Shown here: positions 12,448-26,436 of the stretch, in pieces | How the letters are laid out: every line of letters begins with the position of its first letter | How positions within the stretch are numbered: the first letter of the stretch is position 1 | NCBI GenBank assembly: GCA_028994555.1 | Contig: JARDVN010000001.1 | Coordinates: 4,836,001-4,900,000 of the forward strand | Reading direction: 5' to 3' | DNA from: Citrobacter amalonaticus | GTDB taxonomy: Bacteria > Pseudomonadota > Gammaproteobacteria > Enterobacterales > Enterobacteriaceae | Length of the DNA stretch: 64,000 nucleotides | Made by a program: the position numbers and the translations under genes | Notes under the pieces: generated by a model | Databases searched by the model: none | What the model was told of the DNA's origin: nothing | Seen by the model: only the letters and a program-made list of their open reading frames with translations

Positions 12448-15400
12448 ATGAGCGGAAAACCAGCGGCGCGTCTGGGCGATATGACGCAGACGGGCGGTAG
12501 CATTGTCCAGGGTTCGGCGGGCGTGATGATTGGCGCGCCAACAGGCGTGGCCTGCTCGGTCTGCCCGGGGGGGCATGACTTCCGGTAACCCGGTCAACCC
12601 GTTGCTGGGTGCCAAAGTCCTGCCCGGTGAAACCGATATCGCCCTGCCCGGTCCGTTACCGTTTGTGCTCTCCAGAACCTACAGCAGTTACCGGACGAAA
12701 ACGCCTGCCCCGGTGAGCATCTTCGGCCCCGGCTGGAAAGCCCCCTTCGATATCCGCTTACAAATCCGCGATGAGGAACTTATCCTCAACGACAACGGCG
12801 GGCGCAGCATTCACTTCGAGCCGCTGTTTCCCGGTGAAACCGCCTTCAGTCGCAGCGAACGATTCTGGCTGGCGCGCGGTGGCGTGCTGAAACTGCATGA
12901 AAGCAATGCATTGCATGTGCTGTGGCAGGCCCTGCCGGAAGACCTGCGCTTAAGCCCGCATCTTTATCTGGCGACCAGCAGCGCACAGGGGCCGTGGTGG
13001 ATACTCGGCTGGCCTGAGCGCGTACCGGGAGCGGATGAGATGCTGCCCGCCCCGCTGCCGCCGTACCGGGTGCTGACCGGACTGACTGACCGTTTCGGGC
13101 GCACACAAACCTTTCACCGGGACGCAGACGGGGAATTTGCCGGGAATATCACGGCTGTCACCGACGGCGCAGGCCGCCGCTTCCGGCTGGCGCTGACCAC
13201 GCAGGCGCAGCGGGCAGAGGCGGCGCGTAAACAGGCGGTCTCCTCCGGCGCCAGGGCGCCGGAATACCCGCAGACGATGCCGGTCTCCGGCTATGGCGCA
13301 GACCGCGGCATTCGCCTTGAGGCCGTGTGGCTGGCACACGACCCGGAATACCCGGAAAATCTTCCCGTGCGGCCCCTGGCCCGCTATGCGTACACCCCGC
13401 GCGGCGAGCTGTCGGCGGTGTATGACCGCAGCGGCATGCAGGTCCGGCACTTCACGTATGACGATAAACACCCGGGACGCATGACGGCGCACCAGTACGC
13501 CGGACGGCCCCGGACCACCTACCGCTATGATGCGGCTGGCCGTGTGGTGGAGCAGCACAATCCGGCCGGGCTGAGCTACACGTATGAGTATGAGAAAAAT
13601 GCCGTCACCATCACCGACAGCCTGAACCGCCGGGAGGTGCTGCACACTGAAGGTGAAGGCGGGCTGAAACGGGTGGTGAAAAAGCGTCATGCCGACGGAA
13701 GTGAAACCCTCAGCGGGTACAACATTCTGGGCTGGCTCACCGCGCAGACCGATGCGGCAGGCCGGAAAACCGAATACCGGTACAGCATCGCTTCCGGTAA
13801 TGTCACAGAAATTGTCACCCCTGATGGCAGGTCAGTCAGCTTCAGTTACAACGACCAGCGCCAGCTTATCGCCACCACCGGCACTGACGGCCTGCGCAGT
13901 CAGCAGACGTTTGATGCTTCGGGTCGCCTGACGCAGGAGAAATCCCGCCACGGCGATGTGACCCGTTATGTTTATGATGACCCGCACAGCGAATACCCGT
14001 CCGCCACCGAAGACGCCACCGGCAGCCGCAAACTGATGACGTGGAATCGCTACGGGCAGTTGCTCACCTTCACTGACTGCTCAGGCTACGAAACCCGTTA
14101 CGAATATGACCGCTTCGGGCAGGTCACGGCCCTCCATCAGGAAGAAGGACTCAGTCAGTACCGCACTTACGATGACCGGGGCAGACTTGTCTGCCAGAAA
14201 AATGCACAGGGCCGTGAGACCCGCTATGAGTACAGCATCGCAGGTGACCTGACGGCGGTGATATCCCCGGACGGCGTACGCACGGAGACGCAGTATGATG
14301 CAGCAGGACGGGTACTCATCTCCACCACTGGCGGCCTGATGCGGCAGATGGCATACGATGCCGCAGGTCGTGTGACGCAACTGACCAACGAGAACGGCAG
14401 CCACACCATCTTCGCTTATGACCTGCTGGACCGGCTGGTACAGGAAACGGGTTTTGACGGCAGGACGCAGCGTTATCAGTACGGTATTACCGGGCAGCTT
14501 ATCCGCAGTGAAGACGAAAGCCTCGTCACCCTCTGGCATTACGATGCGTCCGACCGTCTGACGCGCCGTACCGTCAATGATAAGCCGGCGGAACAGTGGA
14601 CCTACAACGAGCGCGGCTGGCTGACCGAAGTCAGCCATCTCAGCGATGGCCACCGCGTCGCCGTGCAGTATGAGTATGATAAACAGGGACGGATGCGCCA
14701 GGAGCGCCAGACGGTCCATAACCCGGAAACGAATGACCTGCCCTGGCAACACGAAACCCGGCACGATTACAGCGATAAGGGGCTGCCGGACCGCGTGACG
14801 CCGGACGCCCTCCCCCCCGGTGGCGTGGCTGACCTACGGCAGCGGTTATCTGGCAGGAATGAAACTCGGCGAAACACCGCTGGTTGAGTTCACCCGCGAC
14901 CGCCTGCACCGGGAAACGCAGCGCCGCTTTGGTAACTATGAAATGACCACGGCATACACGCCGGGCGGTCAGCTACAGAGCCACCACCTCAATATTCTTC
15001 AGCTTAATCGCGACTACACCTGGAATACCGGCGGGCAGCTGGTTCGCATCAGCGGACAGCATGAGCAGCGGGATTATCAGTACGGTGACGCCGGGCGGTT
15101 GCTCGGCACACACATTCAGTCGCTCCACCACGACCTGGCGCAGTGGACGTTCACCGACCCGGCGGGCAACCGGATAGCCGCGCGGGATAAGTATCCGATG
15201 CTGCCGGAACGCTTCCCGGATAACCGCATCAGCCAGGATGTGGAGAACTTTTACCATTATGACGAACACGGCAGGCTGACGGAGAAAGACGAGCGCCGGA
15301 TACACCCGCACGGCAGCCTGTCGCATCATTATGAGTATGATAACCAGCACCGGCTGGCGCACTACCGCCTGATGCAGGCAGGCAACGTGCTGACGGAAAG

Positions 15401-16583
15401 CCGTTATCTTTACGACCCACTGGGCCGCCGCGTCAGTAAACGGGTGTGGGCATGTACGGTATATCACGATGGCTCGTGTTCACAGCCGGCGCTGCAGGAA
15501 ACCGTGTGGTACGGCCAGGACGGCGATAAACTGACCACCACGCAGACGGACAAAACCCGCATCCAGACGGTGTACCTGCCGGGGGAGTTTCACCCCGCTC
15601 ATCCGTATTGAAACGGCAACCGCAGAGCTGGCAAAAGCAGTACGTCGCACGCTGGCCGAGAAATTTCAGCAGGAAGCAAACGTGACCTTCCCGCCAGAAC
15701 TGGTGGCGATGGTGGATAATCTGGAAGCAGAACTACAGCGCGGGGAACTCAGCGAAGCCAGCCGGGCGTGGCTGGCACAGTGCGGCCTGACGCCGGCGCA
15801 GATACAAAACCAGACAGAGCCGGAATATATGCCGGAACGTAAAATCCACCTGTACCACTGCGACCACCGGGGGCTGCCGCTGGCACTGATTGACATTAAC
15901 GGACGGGTTGCATGGCGCGCAGAATTTGATGAATGGGGAAATATGCTGCGGGAAGATAACCCGCATAACCTGGAACAGCTCATCCGCCTGCCGGGCCAGC
16001 AGTATGATAAAGAGACAGGACTGTACTATAACCGGCACCGTTACTACGACCCGTTACAGGGAAGGTATATCACGCAGGACCCGATAGGGTTGATGGGGGG
16101 GATGGAATCAATATATTTATCCATTAGATCCAGTTAGTTACATAGATCCATTGGGGTTAGATCAATTTTTATTTTCAAATGCGGATGAGGCCGGATTATT
16201 TGCTATAAAAATGTGCAACGCTGATTCAATTGAAAATAATCAAGAATATGGTGGTTTGATATGCAAAAAAGGATAAGAACTATTTTTATACTGGTCCTCT
16301 AAAAGGCAGTTTAGCAGGGGTGAACCCATACAAAGCAGCTTGTCCTGACGACTCGAAAAGGGTTGGTGTATATCATACGCATGGATATTTTTCTGATACA
16401 AAAGGAAATAAGGTTTTAAAGGAAAATGATGCTTATGATAGCTTACATTTTTCACCGAAAGATAAAGGTAGCGCTGATTTTTATGCTAAAGGAGAAAAAG
16501 AGTATTCAAGTTATCTGGGGACACCAGAGAATACCTATCTTAAATACAGCCCAAAAACCAAGAAAGTCTCTGAGATGAAATAG
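12448..16583 (+). CDS. Rhs polymorphic toxin with DUF4329-like tip (five apparent frameshifts)
   Basis: Rhs proteins form a hollow beta shell of YD repeats that carries a variable C-terminal toxin, usually delivered by type VI secretion. It opens [14 protein letters not shown] as a PAAR-type N-terminus, then [20 protein letters not shown], many YD repeats ([15 protein letters not shown]) and the core end [18 protein letters not shown], followed by YIDPLGL. Five breaks at 12567-12573 (G), 14812-14818 (C), 15581-15585 (G), 16095-16101 (G) and 16265-16270 (A) each vanish when one base is removed, giving about 1376 residues in one frame. The tip of about 140 residues after DPLGL is AT-rich, unlike the GC-rich core. 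It contains EYGGLICKK and [11 protein letters not shown], resembling DUF4329 and the His-x-His of JAB-type metallopeptidases. Toxin activity is inferred. Confidence 0.85.
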
Positions 16584-16584
16584 T

Positions 16585-16887
16585 ATGAAATTTTTTGTTT
16601 TTATTTTCATGCTATGCACAATATGCAGTGCTTTTGGAGAGGATGTGATTTATTTAACAGGCAGAGAACAATCATCCTTAAAAATTGTATCTAATTGCTT
16701 GCCAGATAATGAGTCGTTTGAAAGTTATAATGCAAGTATTGAAGATACAAAAGAGTTTATTGAGATCATTTTTTTCAAATCTGATGGAAATATGTATAGC
16801 CAAGGTGGAGGTGGTAAAATGTATGTTTATCATGTTGATTTAAAAAATAAAACATGTGTTTTAGTAAGAAAAACGTTAATGAAATAA
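16585..16887 (+). CDS. Small exported protein, candidate immunity protein of the Rhs toxin
   Basis: I do not recognise a family. The 100-residue protein begins with a Sec-type signal peptide (MKFFVFIFMLCTICSAFG, likely cut before EDV). The short mature domain has two cysteines and a glycine-rich SQGGGGKMYVYH stretch. It starts one base after the Rhs stop codon and shares the AT-rich composition of the Rhs tip, which is typical of cognate immunity genes that move with the tip. The signal peptide suggests protection in the periplasm. The immunity role is inferred from position only. Confidence 0.6.
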   Translation: MKFFVFIFMLCTICSAFGEDVIYLTGREQSSLKIVSNCLPDNESFESYNASIEDTKEFIEIIFFKSDGNMYSQGGGGKMYVYHVDLKNKTCVLVRKTLMK

Positions 16888-17143
16888 TTTAAGTGTATAG
16901 TAAAAATATTGGGTCATGCCTTTAACCGTTACAGCAGAGTGGCGGCACTGGACAGGCTATAGGGAGAACTGAGGCGCAATGCGGTGTCTACAATGGCAAT
17001 CGTGGCGCCGATTTAATTCATCATTATCACTAAATTGGCATCACGACCCTATATCACGCCAACCAGTCCCGCATAGAGAACCACAGCACCACAACTCACT
17101 GCGAACACAACTGTTTAGTTGACCCTATCATCACAAAGAATAA
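16888..17143. other. Decayed non-coding DNA between Rhs locus and hypF
   Basis: About 256 bp with no sustainable reading frame on either strand. The minus strand reads short hydrophobic pieces such as VSCGAVVLYAGLVGVI, interrupted by stops, which could be the remnant of a membrane-protein gene. I cannot identify it. No IS ends or tRNA were seen. Confidence 0.4.
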
Positions 17144-19385
17144 TTAAGTTGGCGTCCCACGCGCCGCAGCAATCACCGCCTGTCCCAGCGACAGTCCGCC
17201 GTCGCCGGCCGGTAACTGTTGCGGAAACAGCAGCGTGAAATCGGCCAGATAATGCGCCAGACGCGCCGATAAAAGCCGGTTATGCATTACACCGCCGCTG
17301 AAGACTAACGTTGTGATCCCGCGTGCGGTGGCCTGCTCGCGCAGCATCGCGGCAAACCCTTGCGCCAGCGCATCATGAAACGCCCATGCGCGTTCGACGG
17401 GCGTTGCCGGCCAGTTCAGCCACTGCGACCAGAAGGTTGCCAGGTCCAGTTGGTTCCCCGTCAAGGGAAGCGTAACCGGATGTTTAAAACCCGCGCATTG
17501 CGACGCCAGCGCCTCAAGTGCGCAGGCAGCCTCCCCCTTCATAGCTGAGCGATTCTGGCGCACAGTTCAGCGCTGCGGCAACCGCATCGAACAGACGCCC
17601 ACAGGAGGAGGCCAGCGGTGCGTTAATTCCGCGCTCAATCGCGCGTGCCAGCACGTTCCAGTTCTGCCGCTGTACGCTGGCCGTTTCCGGATAACGCTGC
17701 CAGTCCGGTACGAAACGCAGACACTGCGCTAACAGATTACGCCAGGGCTGCTTCGCGGCGAGATCGCCACCGGCAAGCGCCACGGCGGGCAGTCCGCCAA
17801 GATGTTCACACTCACGGTAATTCACCCGCAGGCATTCTCCGCCCCATAGTGCCCCCCGCGTCACCCATTCCGATACCATCCAGCGTCAGGGCGATGACAT
17901 CGCCGCCGTCCAGCGGCCAGCCGTGCTCGGCAAGGCACGCCGCGGCATGGGCATGATGATGCAACACAATCTCCGTCGGCAGGTTCATTTCGCTCGCCCA
18001 CTGGCTGGAAACATAGCCCGGATGAGCGTCATGAACGATGCGTTGCGGCGTGAAATCATAGATGTTCTGGATTAGCCGCAGCGCCTCACGCCACTGATTC
18101 TGAATCCCGTCATCGCTGAGATCGCCAAGATGCTGGCTGATCACCGCCTGCTTGCCGCGCACCAGGCAGAAGGTGTTTTTCAGATCCGCCCCCCAGACAC
18201 AGCATCGGTGGCACATTCTCAAATCCCGGCGGCAGCGCCAGCGCATCCGGGACAAATCCCCGCGAGCGACGCAGCATTTCACCGCTTTCACGCACCACCG
18301 AATCGTCCATTCGCTGCACGATATCGCGATTGTGCAGCAGGAAACCGTCAGCAATCCCCTGCAAATCATCGAACGCCTGTTCGTTGCTGATGGCCGGCGG
18401 TTTACCGCTGAGATTACCCGAAGTCATCACCAGCGGGCGCTTCAGTTCCTGGAGCAGCAGATGCTGGAGCGGATTGGCGGGAAGCATCACGCCCACCTCC
18501 GCAAGCCCGGGCGCAATGCCGTCACACAGCGAGGCAACATGCTGTTTATCGACCAGCACAATCGGCGCAGCGGGCGTTTTCAGCAGTCGGACAGCCGCAT
18601 CCGGCAGGCCCGACGTATCCGGCAGCATGACCGCCAGCGGTTTTGTCGGACGACGCTTACGCGCACGAAGCATTGCCACCGCAGCACCGTTTCGCGCATC
18701 GCAGGCCAGATGAAACCCGCCGATCCCCTTAACGGCAACAATGCCCCCGGCCTTCAGCATCTCAACCGCAGCCTGCAATGCCGTCTCTTTTTCCGCCTGG
18801 TGTTCGCCGCTCAGCCAGCGCAGATGCGGACCACACGCCGGGCAGGCCACCGGCTGGGCGTGAAAACGTCTGTCATACGGATCGCGATACTCGCTGTCGC
18901 ATTGCAGGCAGAGCGGAAATGATGCCATTACGGTAAACGGACGATCGTAGGGCATCGCCCGGATAATGGTAAAACGCGGGCCACAATGGGTACAGTTGAT
19001 AAAGGGGTAACGATAACGACGCTCACCGGGCGTATTCATTTCGGCAAGACATTCCGGGCACGTCGCGGCATCGGGCACTATTTGGGTGTTCATCGTGCCG
19101 CCCGCACTCTGACGAATGCTGAACTCCGCGGGCGGCTGCGCCCAGCGAAAAGGCTCGCTTTCTACGCTGTCGATACGCGCTAATGGCGGACAATGGGCAT
19201 GCAGTTCATTGATAAACAGCGCGGGATCTTCCAGCAATCGCACCACCACGCCATCGCCGTCATTACAGACGTCGCCATGCAACTGAAGCTGCTGTGCCAG
19301 CTGCCAGACGAAAGGACGAAAGCCGACGCCCTGAACTTTGCCGCGAATACGGAGCTGTACGCCGGAGGGGGGTATTTGTTGCCAT
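17144..19385 (-). CDS. hypF: Carbamoyltransferase HypF (four apparent frameshifts)
   Basis: HypF uses carbamoyl phosphate and ATP to make the thiocarbamate on HypE that becomes the CN ligand of NiFe hydrogenases. Domains in order: acylphosphatase ([14 protein letters not shown] near residue 17), two zinc fingers ([32 protein letters not shown]), a YrdC-like domain ([14 protein letters not shown]), and a Kae1-like domain ([13 protein letters not shown]). Breaks at 19367-19372, 18189-18194, 17852-17857 and 17533-17537 (all G on the coding strand) each disappear on removing one base, giving about 745 residues (E. coli 750). The C-terminus ends AAARGTPT instead of the usual longer tail, right at the Rhs-side junction. 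hydN lies about 100 bp upstream on the same strand. Confidence 0.9.
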
Positions 19386-19488
19386 TACATCATTCTCGCC
19401 ATCATCATTCCCGGAAATGTATTTTACGAAAATTTCCGGGAATTCCCTTGATGCCAGCGCGTTTCCTGAGTGATTTTTGCGGCAGGAA

Positions 19489-20034
19489 TCAGAAAAGCAA
19501 AGACGCGGAAGAATCCAGCGCCGCGCGACGACGCTTTTCTGCGCTGAGTTGCTCAAGCTTATTACGGTCAACGCAAATCAGGGCGTGCGTCGGGCAGGCT
19601 TCCATACAGGCCGGACCGGCATCGCGGTGATAACAGAGATCGCACTTGTTGGCTTCCGCTTTTTCCGCCCGTACGTTCAGACCCGCACCGCTGTTACGCA
19701 CAACCGGACGCACCACGACTTCCATAGCGCCATACGGGCAGGCCACCACGCAGGTTTTGCAGCCAATACAGCGTTCCTGCATTACATGTACGAAGCCTTT
19801 ATCGCGGCTGATGGCACCGTTCGGACAGACGTTGGCACACGGCGCGTCTTCGCACTGGCGGCACAGCGTCGCCGTCGAGACGTTAACACCTTTGATCACA
19901 TGAATACGGGGTAAAAAGGTTTCAGGGGTCAGTGACGCACAGTCCTGGTGTTCCTGATGGGAGACCACGCAGGCCACTTCACAGGTACGGCAACCAATGC
20001 ACTTATTGGCGTCTGCAATGATGAAACGGTTCAT
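19489..20034 (-). CDS. hydN: Electron transport protein HydN, 4Fe-4S ferredoxin-like
   Basis: HydN is an iron-sulfur protein tied to formate dehydrogenase H activity, co-transcribed with hypF in E. coli. The start MNRFIIADANKCIGC at 20034 matches HycB-type relatives; an in-frame start 14 codons upstream is less likely. The 181-residue protein has four cluster motifs: CIGCRTCEVAC (residue 12), CRQCEDAPCANVCP, CIGCKTCVVACP and CDLCYHRDAGPACMEACP. Confidence 0.93.
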   Translation of the reverse strand: MNRFIIADANKCIGCRTCEVACVVSHQEHQDCASLTPETFLPRIHVIKGVNVSTATLCRQCEDAPCANVCPNGAISRDKGFVHVMQERCIGCKTCVVACPYGAMEVVVRPVVRNSGAGLNVRAEKAEANKCDLCYHRDAGPACMEACPTHALICVDRNKLEQLSAEKRRRAALDSSASLLF

Positions 20035-20072
20035 CAAATTCTCCAGCAATAACGGATAATGTGCCGAAGCAT

Positions 20073-20087
20073 TCACGAATCATGCCA
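20073..20087 (-). promoter_or_regulatory. Possible sigma-54 promoter of hydN-hypF
   Basis: The minus strand reads TGGCATGATTCGTGA, with a good -24 element (TGGCAT) and an imperfect -12 element. It lies about 40 bp upstream of hydN with a large inverted repeat behind it. The family context makes sigma-54 control likely, but the match is weak. Confidence 0.4.
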
Positions 20088-20141
20088 GTTTTTATCTAAC
20101 TGTAATTTAAAGATATTCTAAAACAAAGGACGACGATTTCG

Positions 20142-20169
20142 GTGTCATCGTCACGAATGACGATGACAC
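20142..20169. promoter_or_regulatory. Perfect inverted repeat upstream of hydN, candidate FhlA enhancer
   Basis: Two 12-bp arms, GTGTCATCGTCA (20142-20153) and TGACGATGACAC (20158-20169), separated by CGAA. The repeat is about 110 bp upstream of hydN and just past the ascG stop. Related TCATCGTCA and TGTCAT words occur in the hycA-hypA gap. There is no T tract, so a terminator role for ascG is less likely. Confidence 0.55.
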
Positions 20170-20178
20170 GTGACAATT

Positions 20179-21192
20179 CTAACAACCGACAATCGGTGTA
20201 AGAGAGTCGCGGCGGATCAGCGTGCCAGTGAAGCTTTTTGGTGGCGTGAACGCCCCGCCGTCCAGCATAAAAATGAGTCGCCCAATGGTCTCCTGAATCA
20301 TCTCCGTCACCGGGATTTTGACACTGGAGAGCGCCGGTATGGTGTAGGGCGCCATCGCGATATCATCGAAACCGATCACCGACACCTGCGATGGTACGGC
20401 CAGCCCATTATCATGTAACTGTTTGATGGCCCCAATCGCCATGTCGTCATTGCTGGCCACCAGCGCGCTGAACGTCACGTCGCGAGAAAGCAGCGTTTCC
20501 ACCCCGGCGGCACCGCAGGCAGGAGTCCATTTCCCCTTGACGATGAGGTCGTCATTGACGGCGATACCGTGTCGGGTCAGCGCCTCTTTATACCCCGACA
20601 GGCGTTCAACCCCGGTGGGTGAGTCCATTGAGCCGGTGATAAACGCAATCTGCTGGTGGCCTGCGGCAATCAGTTCCGCCACGGCGTTATAGCTGGTTTG
20701 CTTTTGATCGCACCAGACGCAGTGGCTGCTGTTTTTCCGTAACCGGCGGTTAAGCACCATAATCGGCTGCGAGTGGCTGTCGATTATGTCATCTATCTCA
20801 TCCACGCTGAGAAAACGCGGGTAAATCATGATGGCGTCACAACGTAAATCCAGCAGATACTGGATCGCCTGACGCTCCTCCTGCGCGCTGTGTTTGCCAT
20901 CGGCAAGCAGAAGCTGACGCCCTTTATCTTCCGCCATCCGCGCGGTATGAAACAGCAGTTCGCTAAAATAGACGCCGTGGTAGAGGGTGTTAGTCACCAC
21001 CAGCCCCAGCGTCTGACTGGTTTTCGCCGCCAGGCTACGCGCCAGCAGGTTAGGCCGATAGCCACTCTCCTCAATCGCCTGAAATACGCGGTCCTTCGTC
21101 TCCTGGCTGACGTAGCCATTCCCTGAAAGCACCCGCGAGACCGTCGCCTTCGACACCCCGGCCCGCTGCGCTACCTCCAGCATCGTCGTCAT
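20179..21192 (-). CDS. ascG: LacI-family repressor AscG
   Basis: AscG represses the divergent ascFB operon for arbutin, salicin and cellobiose use. The 337-residue protein has a LacI helix-turn-helix at residues 3-26 (TMLEVAQRAGVSKATVSRVL) and a periplasmic-binding-like sensor domain (LGLVVTNTLYHGVYFSELL; VIGFDDIAMAPYTIP). It is the full length of the family. Two candidate operators lie in the gap before ascF. Confidence 0.94.
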   Translation of the reverse strand: MTTMLEVAQRAGVSKATVSRVLSGNGYVSQETKDRVFQAIEESGYRPNLLARSLAAKTSQTLGLVVTNTLYHGVYFSELLFHTARMAEDKGRQLLLADGKHSAQEERQAIQYLLDLRCDAIMIYPRFLSVDEIDDIIDSHSQPIMVLNRRLRKNSSHCVWCDQKQTSYNAVAELIAAGHQQIAFITGSMDSPTGVERLSGYKEALTRHGIAVNDDLIVKGKWTPACGAAGVETLLSRDVTFSALVASNDDMAIGAIKQLHDNGLAVPSQVSVIGFDDIAMAPYTIPALSSVKIPVTEMIQETIGRLIFMLDGGAFTPPKSFTGTLIRRDSLTPIVGC

Positions 21193-21280
21193 AAGTTTTC
21201 TTCCTTTTCTCGCAATGAGATGCAGTGTACTGCACCGCTACGTGGTTGTCTCAGATGCTAAAGCACGGCCAAAAACCACC

Positions 21281-21296
21281 AGTGACGAACATCACA
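21281..21296 (+). promoter_or_regulatory. Candidate CRP site of ascFB
   Basis: AGTGACGAACATCACA matches TGTGA-N6-TCACA at 9 of 10 conserved positions. It lies between ascG and ascF, upstream of the candidate AscG operators, as expected for a catabolite-activated sugar operon. Confidence 0.7.
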
Positions 21297-21357
21297 ATTA
21301 CGAGCAATAACCAAAATTAATTCTTGCTGAAACAAAATAAACTAATCATGATTTTGT

Positions 21358-21370
21358 GGAACCGGTTTCC
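21358..21370. promoter_or_regulatory. Candidate AscG operator
   Basis: GGAACCGGTTTCC is a LacI-family type palindrome centred on CCGG, about 90 bp before the ascF start. A second similar half-palindrome, TGAACGTTTCA, follows at 21373-21383. Confidence 0.55.
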
Positions 21371-21457
21371 CATGAACGTTTCATCACCGACGATCTCACG
21401 ACCGATCATGCGGCAAAAATAAAACGTACCCTACTGATAAAACAGGATAAAAATCCT

Positions 21458-24778
<3,321 letters not shown>

Positions 24779-24804
24779 GGCCAGGACCGTCATCCGGCAT
24801 GAAA

Positions 24805-25269
24805 TCACGACGCCTCCAATTCCACGAAGCCGCCGTGGCCCTCCCAGCCGTCGAGACGCTGGTAAACGGTGTCGACGGCGTCCTTAATTGGCTGAGTCAT
24901 AGGATAATAGAACCCGACGATATCCGGCTGAATCCCGAGAAAGATCACCTCGCCGACGTCGTCTTTGAGCTGATCGACCAGATAATTCAGCGGCATATTG
25001 TGGGTGGTCATCATGAACATCTCGGCGATATCACCAGGATCGATAATGCGGATCTCGCCGGGATTGAGCCCCATGTCGGTGGCATCTACGATCAACAGGC
25101 GATCCGGGTGCAGTTCGCGAATGGCGACGATGTCATTTTCCGGCGCGCTGCCGCCGTCGATCACGACCCAGTTTCCCTTCGCCTGTGCCGCGCATTTTTC
25201 TGCCAGCAGCGGGCCCGCGCCGTCATCGCCCATCATGCTGTTGCCTACACACAGTAAAACGTCAGTCAC
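24805..25269 (-). CDS. hycI: Hydrogenase 3 maturation endopeptidase HycI
   Basis: HycI removes the C-terminal peptide of HycE once nickel has been inserted. The 154-residue protein (E. coli 156) has VGNSMMGDDGAGPLLAE near residue 8, with the nickel-sensing aspartate in GDDG, and the conserved TTHNMPLNYL histidine near residue 88. It overlaps hycH by eight bases and is the last gene of the hyc operon. Confidence 0.95.
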   Translation of the reverse strand: MTDVLLCVGNSMMGDDGAGPLLAEKCAAQAKGNWVVIDGGSAPENDIVAIRELHPDRLLIVDATDMGLNPGEIRIIDPGDIAEMFMMTTHNMPLNYLVDQLKDDVGEVIFLGIQPDIVGFYYPMTQPIKDAVDTVYQRLDGWEGHGGFVELEAS

Positions 25270-25672
25270 GCAGTCTCCTCACCATCAGGTAAATGGCGCT
25301 CTCCTGATGAATATCATGCAGCATGCTAAGCATCTGTTTACTCCATGCCTGCTGCTCCGGGGTCTGTACCGCGAGCGCACGATCGAACGCGTGCGCCAGC
25401 ATTTGCACATGATTAAAATCGATGACGATCTCGCCGTACTTCGGCACCCCTTCCATTTTCCGACGGGCCACGCTGCCCTCTTCCAGCGTGGCAATCCACG
25501 CCAGATACGCCTCCCACGGGCAGGTCAGCGCGGCTTCCAGACAGTCGATGATCCCAAGGTGGTGACCAATCGCCAGGCTGTAATAGACAACCTGCTGCGC
25601 CTCGGCGGGCGTCGCATCGTTCTCATCAATAAACTTACGGCTCAGTTGACTGAACACCACTGTTTCACTCAT
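25262..25672 (-). CDS. hycH: Formate hydrogenlyase assembly protein HycH
   Basis: HycH is needed for maturation of the hydrogenase 3 large subunit. The 136-residue product opens [19 protein letters not shown], is the full family length, and has no metal-binding cysteine motif. It overlaps hycG by four bases and hycI by eight, which fits a tightly coupled operon. Confidence 0.93.
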   Translation of the reverse strand: MSETVVFSQLSRKFIDENDATPAEAQQVVYYSLAIGHHLGIIDCLEAALTCPWEAYLAWIATLEEGSVARRKMEGVPKYGEIVIDFNHVQMLAHAFDRALAVQTPEQQAWSKQMLSMLHDIHQESAIYLMVRRLRD

Positions 25673-26436
25673 CGGATTCGCGCCTCTTCGACAACCTGAT
25701 TCAGGTGCGTGACAATCTCGGTCAGGCGCGGATCGCTTTCCGCTTCCAGCCAGCGCGCCACCTGATGTTCACCCTGACCGAGCTGGCGCAGGTAATCATC
25801 GGCTATCTGGCGGCCATAGCGATAACCGGCCAGTCGACGCGCCTCGCGATCGACCTTCACGCGCAGCGGCTGCACCATGTCCGGATGCAGAATCTCCGCG
25901 GGCTGATCGTCCAGTTCGCCAGGCGCTCGAGCGTGAATTTTCTGCTCCAGCAGGCCGAGCGCCATCGCAAAACCGTACAGCGTTGCCGCAGGCGTTGGCG
26001 GGCATCCCGGAATATACACATCCACCGGCACAATTTTGTCGGTGCCGCCCCAGACGCAGTACAGGTCATGGAAGATACCGCCGCTGTTGCCGCAGGCGCC
26101 GTATGAGATACAGATTTTCGGATCGGGCGCAGACTGCCAGGCACGCAGCGCCGGGGAGCGCATCGCGCGCGTAACCGCGCCGGTGAACAGCAGAATGTCC
26201 GCATGACGCGGTGACGGTACGACTTTGATACCAAAGCGTTCGGCGTCGAACAGCGGTGACAAGGTCGCGAAAATTTCAATTTCACAGCCGTTACAGCCGC
26301 CGCAGTCCACGCGGTAAACATAGGCTGAACGCTTGATGTTTTTCAGTAATGACGCCTTCATGCTGGCGATGGACTCATCCACCGTCATCGGTACCGGAAT
26401 ACCGTTTGCGTCACGCGGACCTAATAAATGGCTCAT
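25669..26436 (-). CDS. hycG: Hydrogenase 3 small subunit HycG, NuoB-like
   Basis: HycG holds the proximal 4Fe-4S cluster next to the NiFe subunit HycE. Its 255 residues include the ligand motifs [10 protein letters not shown] near residue 45, [10 protein letters not shown] near 112 and PGCPPTP near 142, the NuoB/PSST pattern. The hycF stop and hycG start share one base at 26436, showing coupling. Confidence 0.95.
   Translation of the reverse strand: MSHLLGPRDANGIPVPMTVDESIASMKASLLKNIKRSAYVYRVDCGGCNGCEIEIFATLSPLFDAERFGIKVVPSPRHADILLFTGAVTRAMRSPALRAWQSAPDPKICISYGACGNSGGIFHDLYCVWGGTDKIVPVDVYIPGCPPTPAATLYGFAMALGLLEQKIHARAPGELDDQPAEILHPDMVQPLRVKVDREARRLAGYRYGRQIADDYLRQLGQGEHQVARWLEAESDPRLTEIVTHLNQVVEEARIR

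Noticed and set aside
12530..16137. Several separate Rhs pseudogene fragments
   Set aside because: All pieces rejoin into one 1376-residue frame when one base is removed from each of five homopolymers.
21356..21457. N-terminal extension of AscF
   Set aside because: It is in frame but covers the likely AscG operator and promoter; the family starts at MSKNYAALARS, which has the right length.
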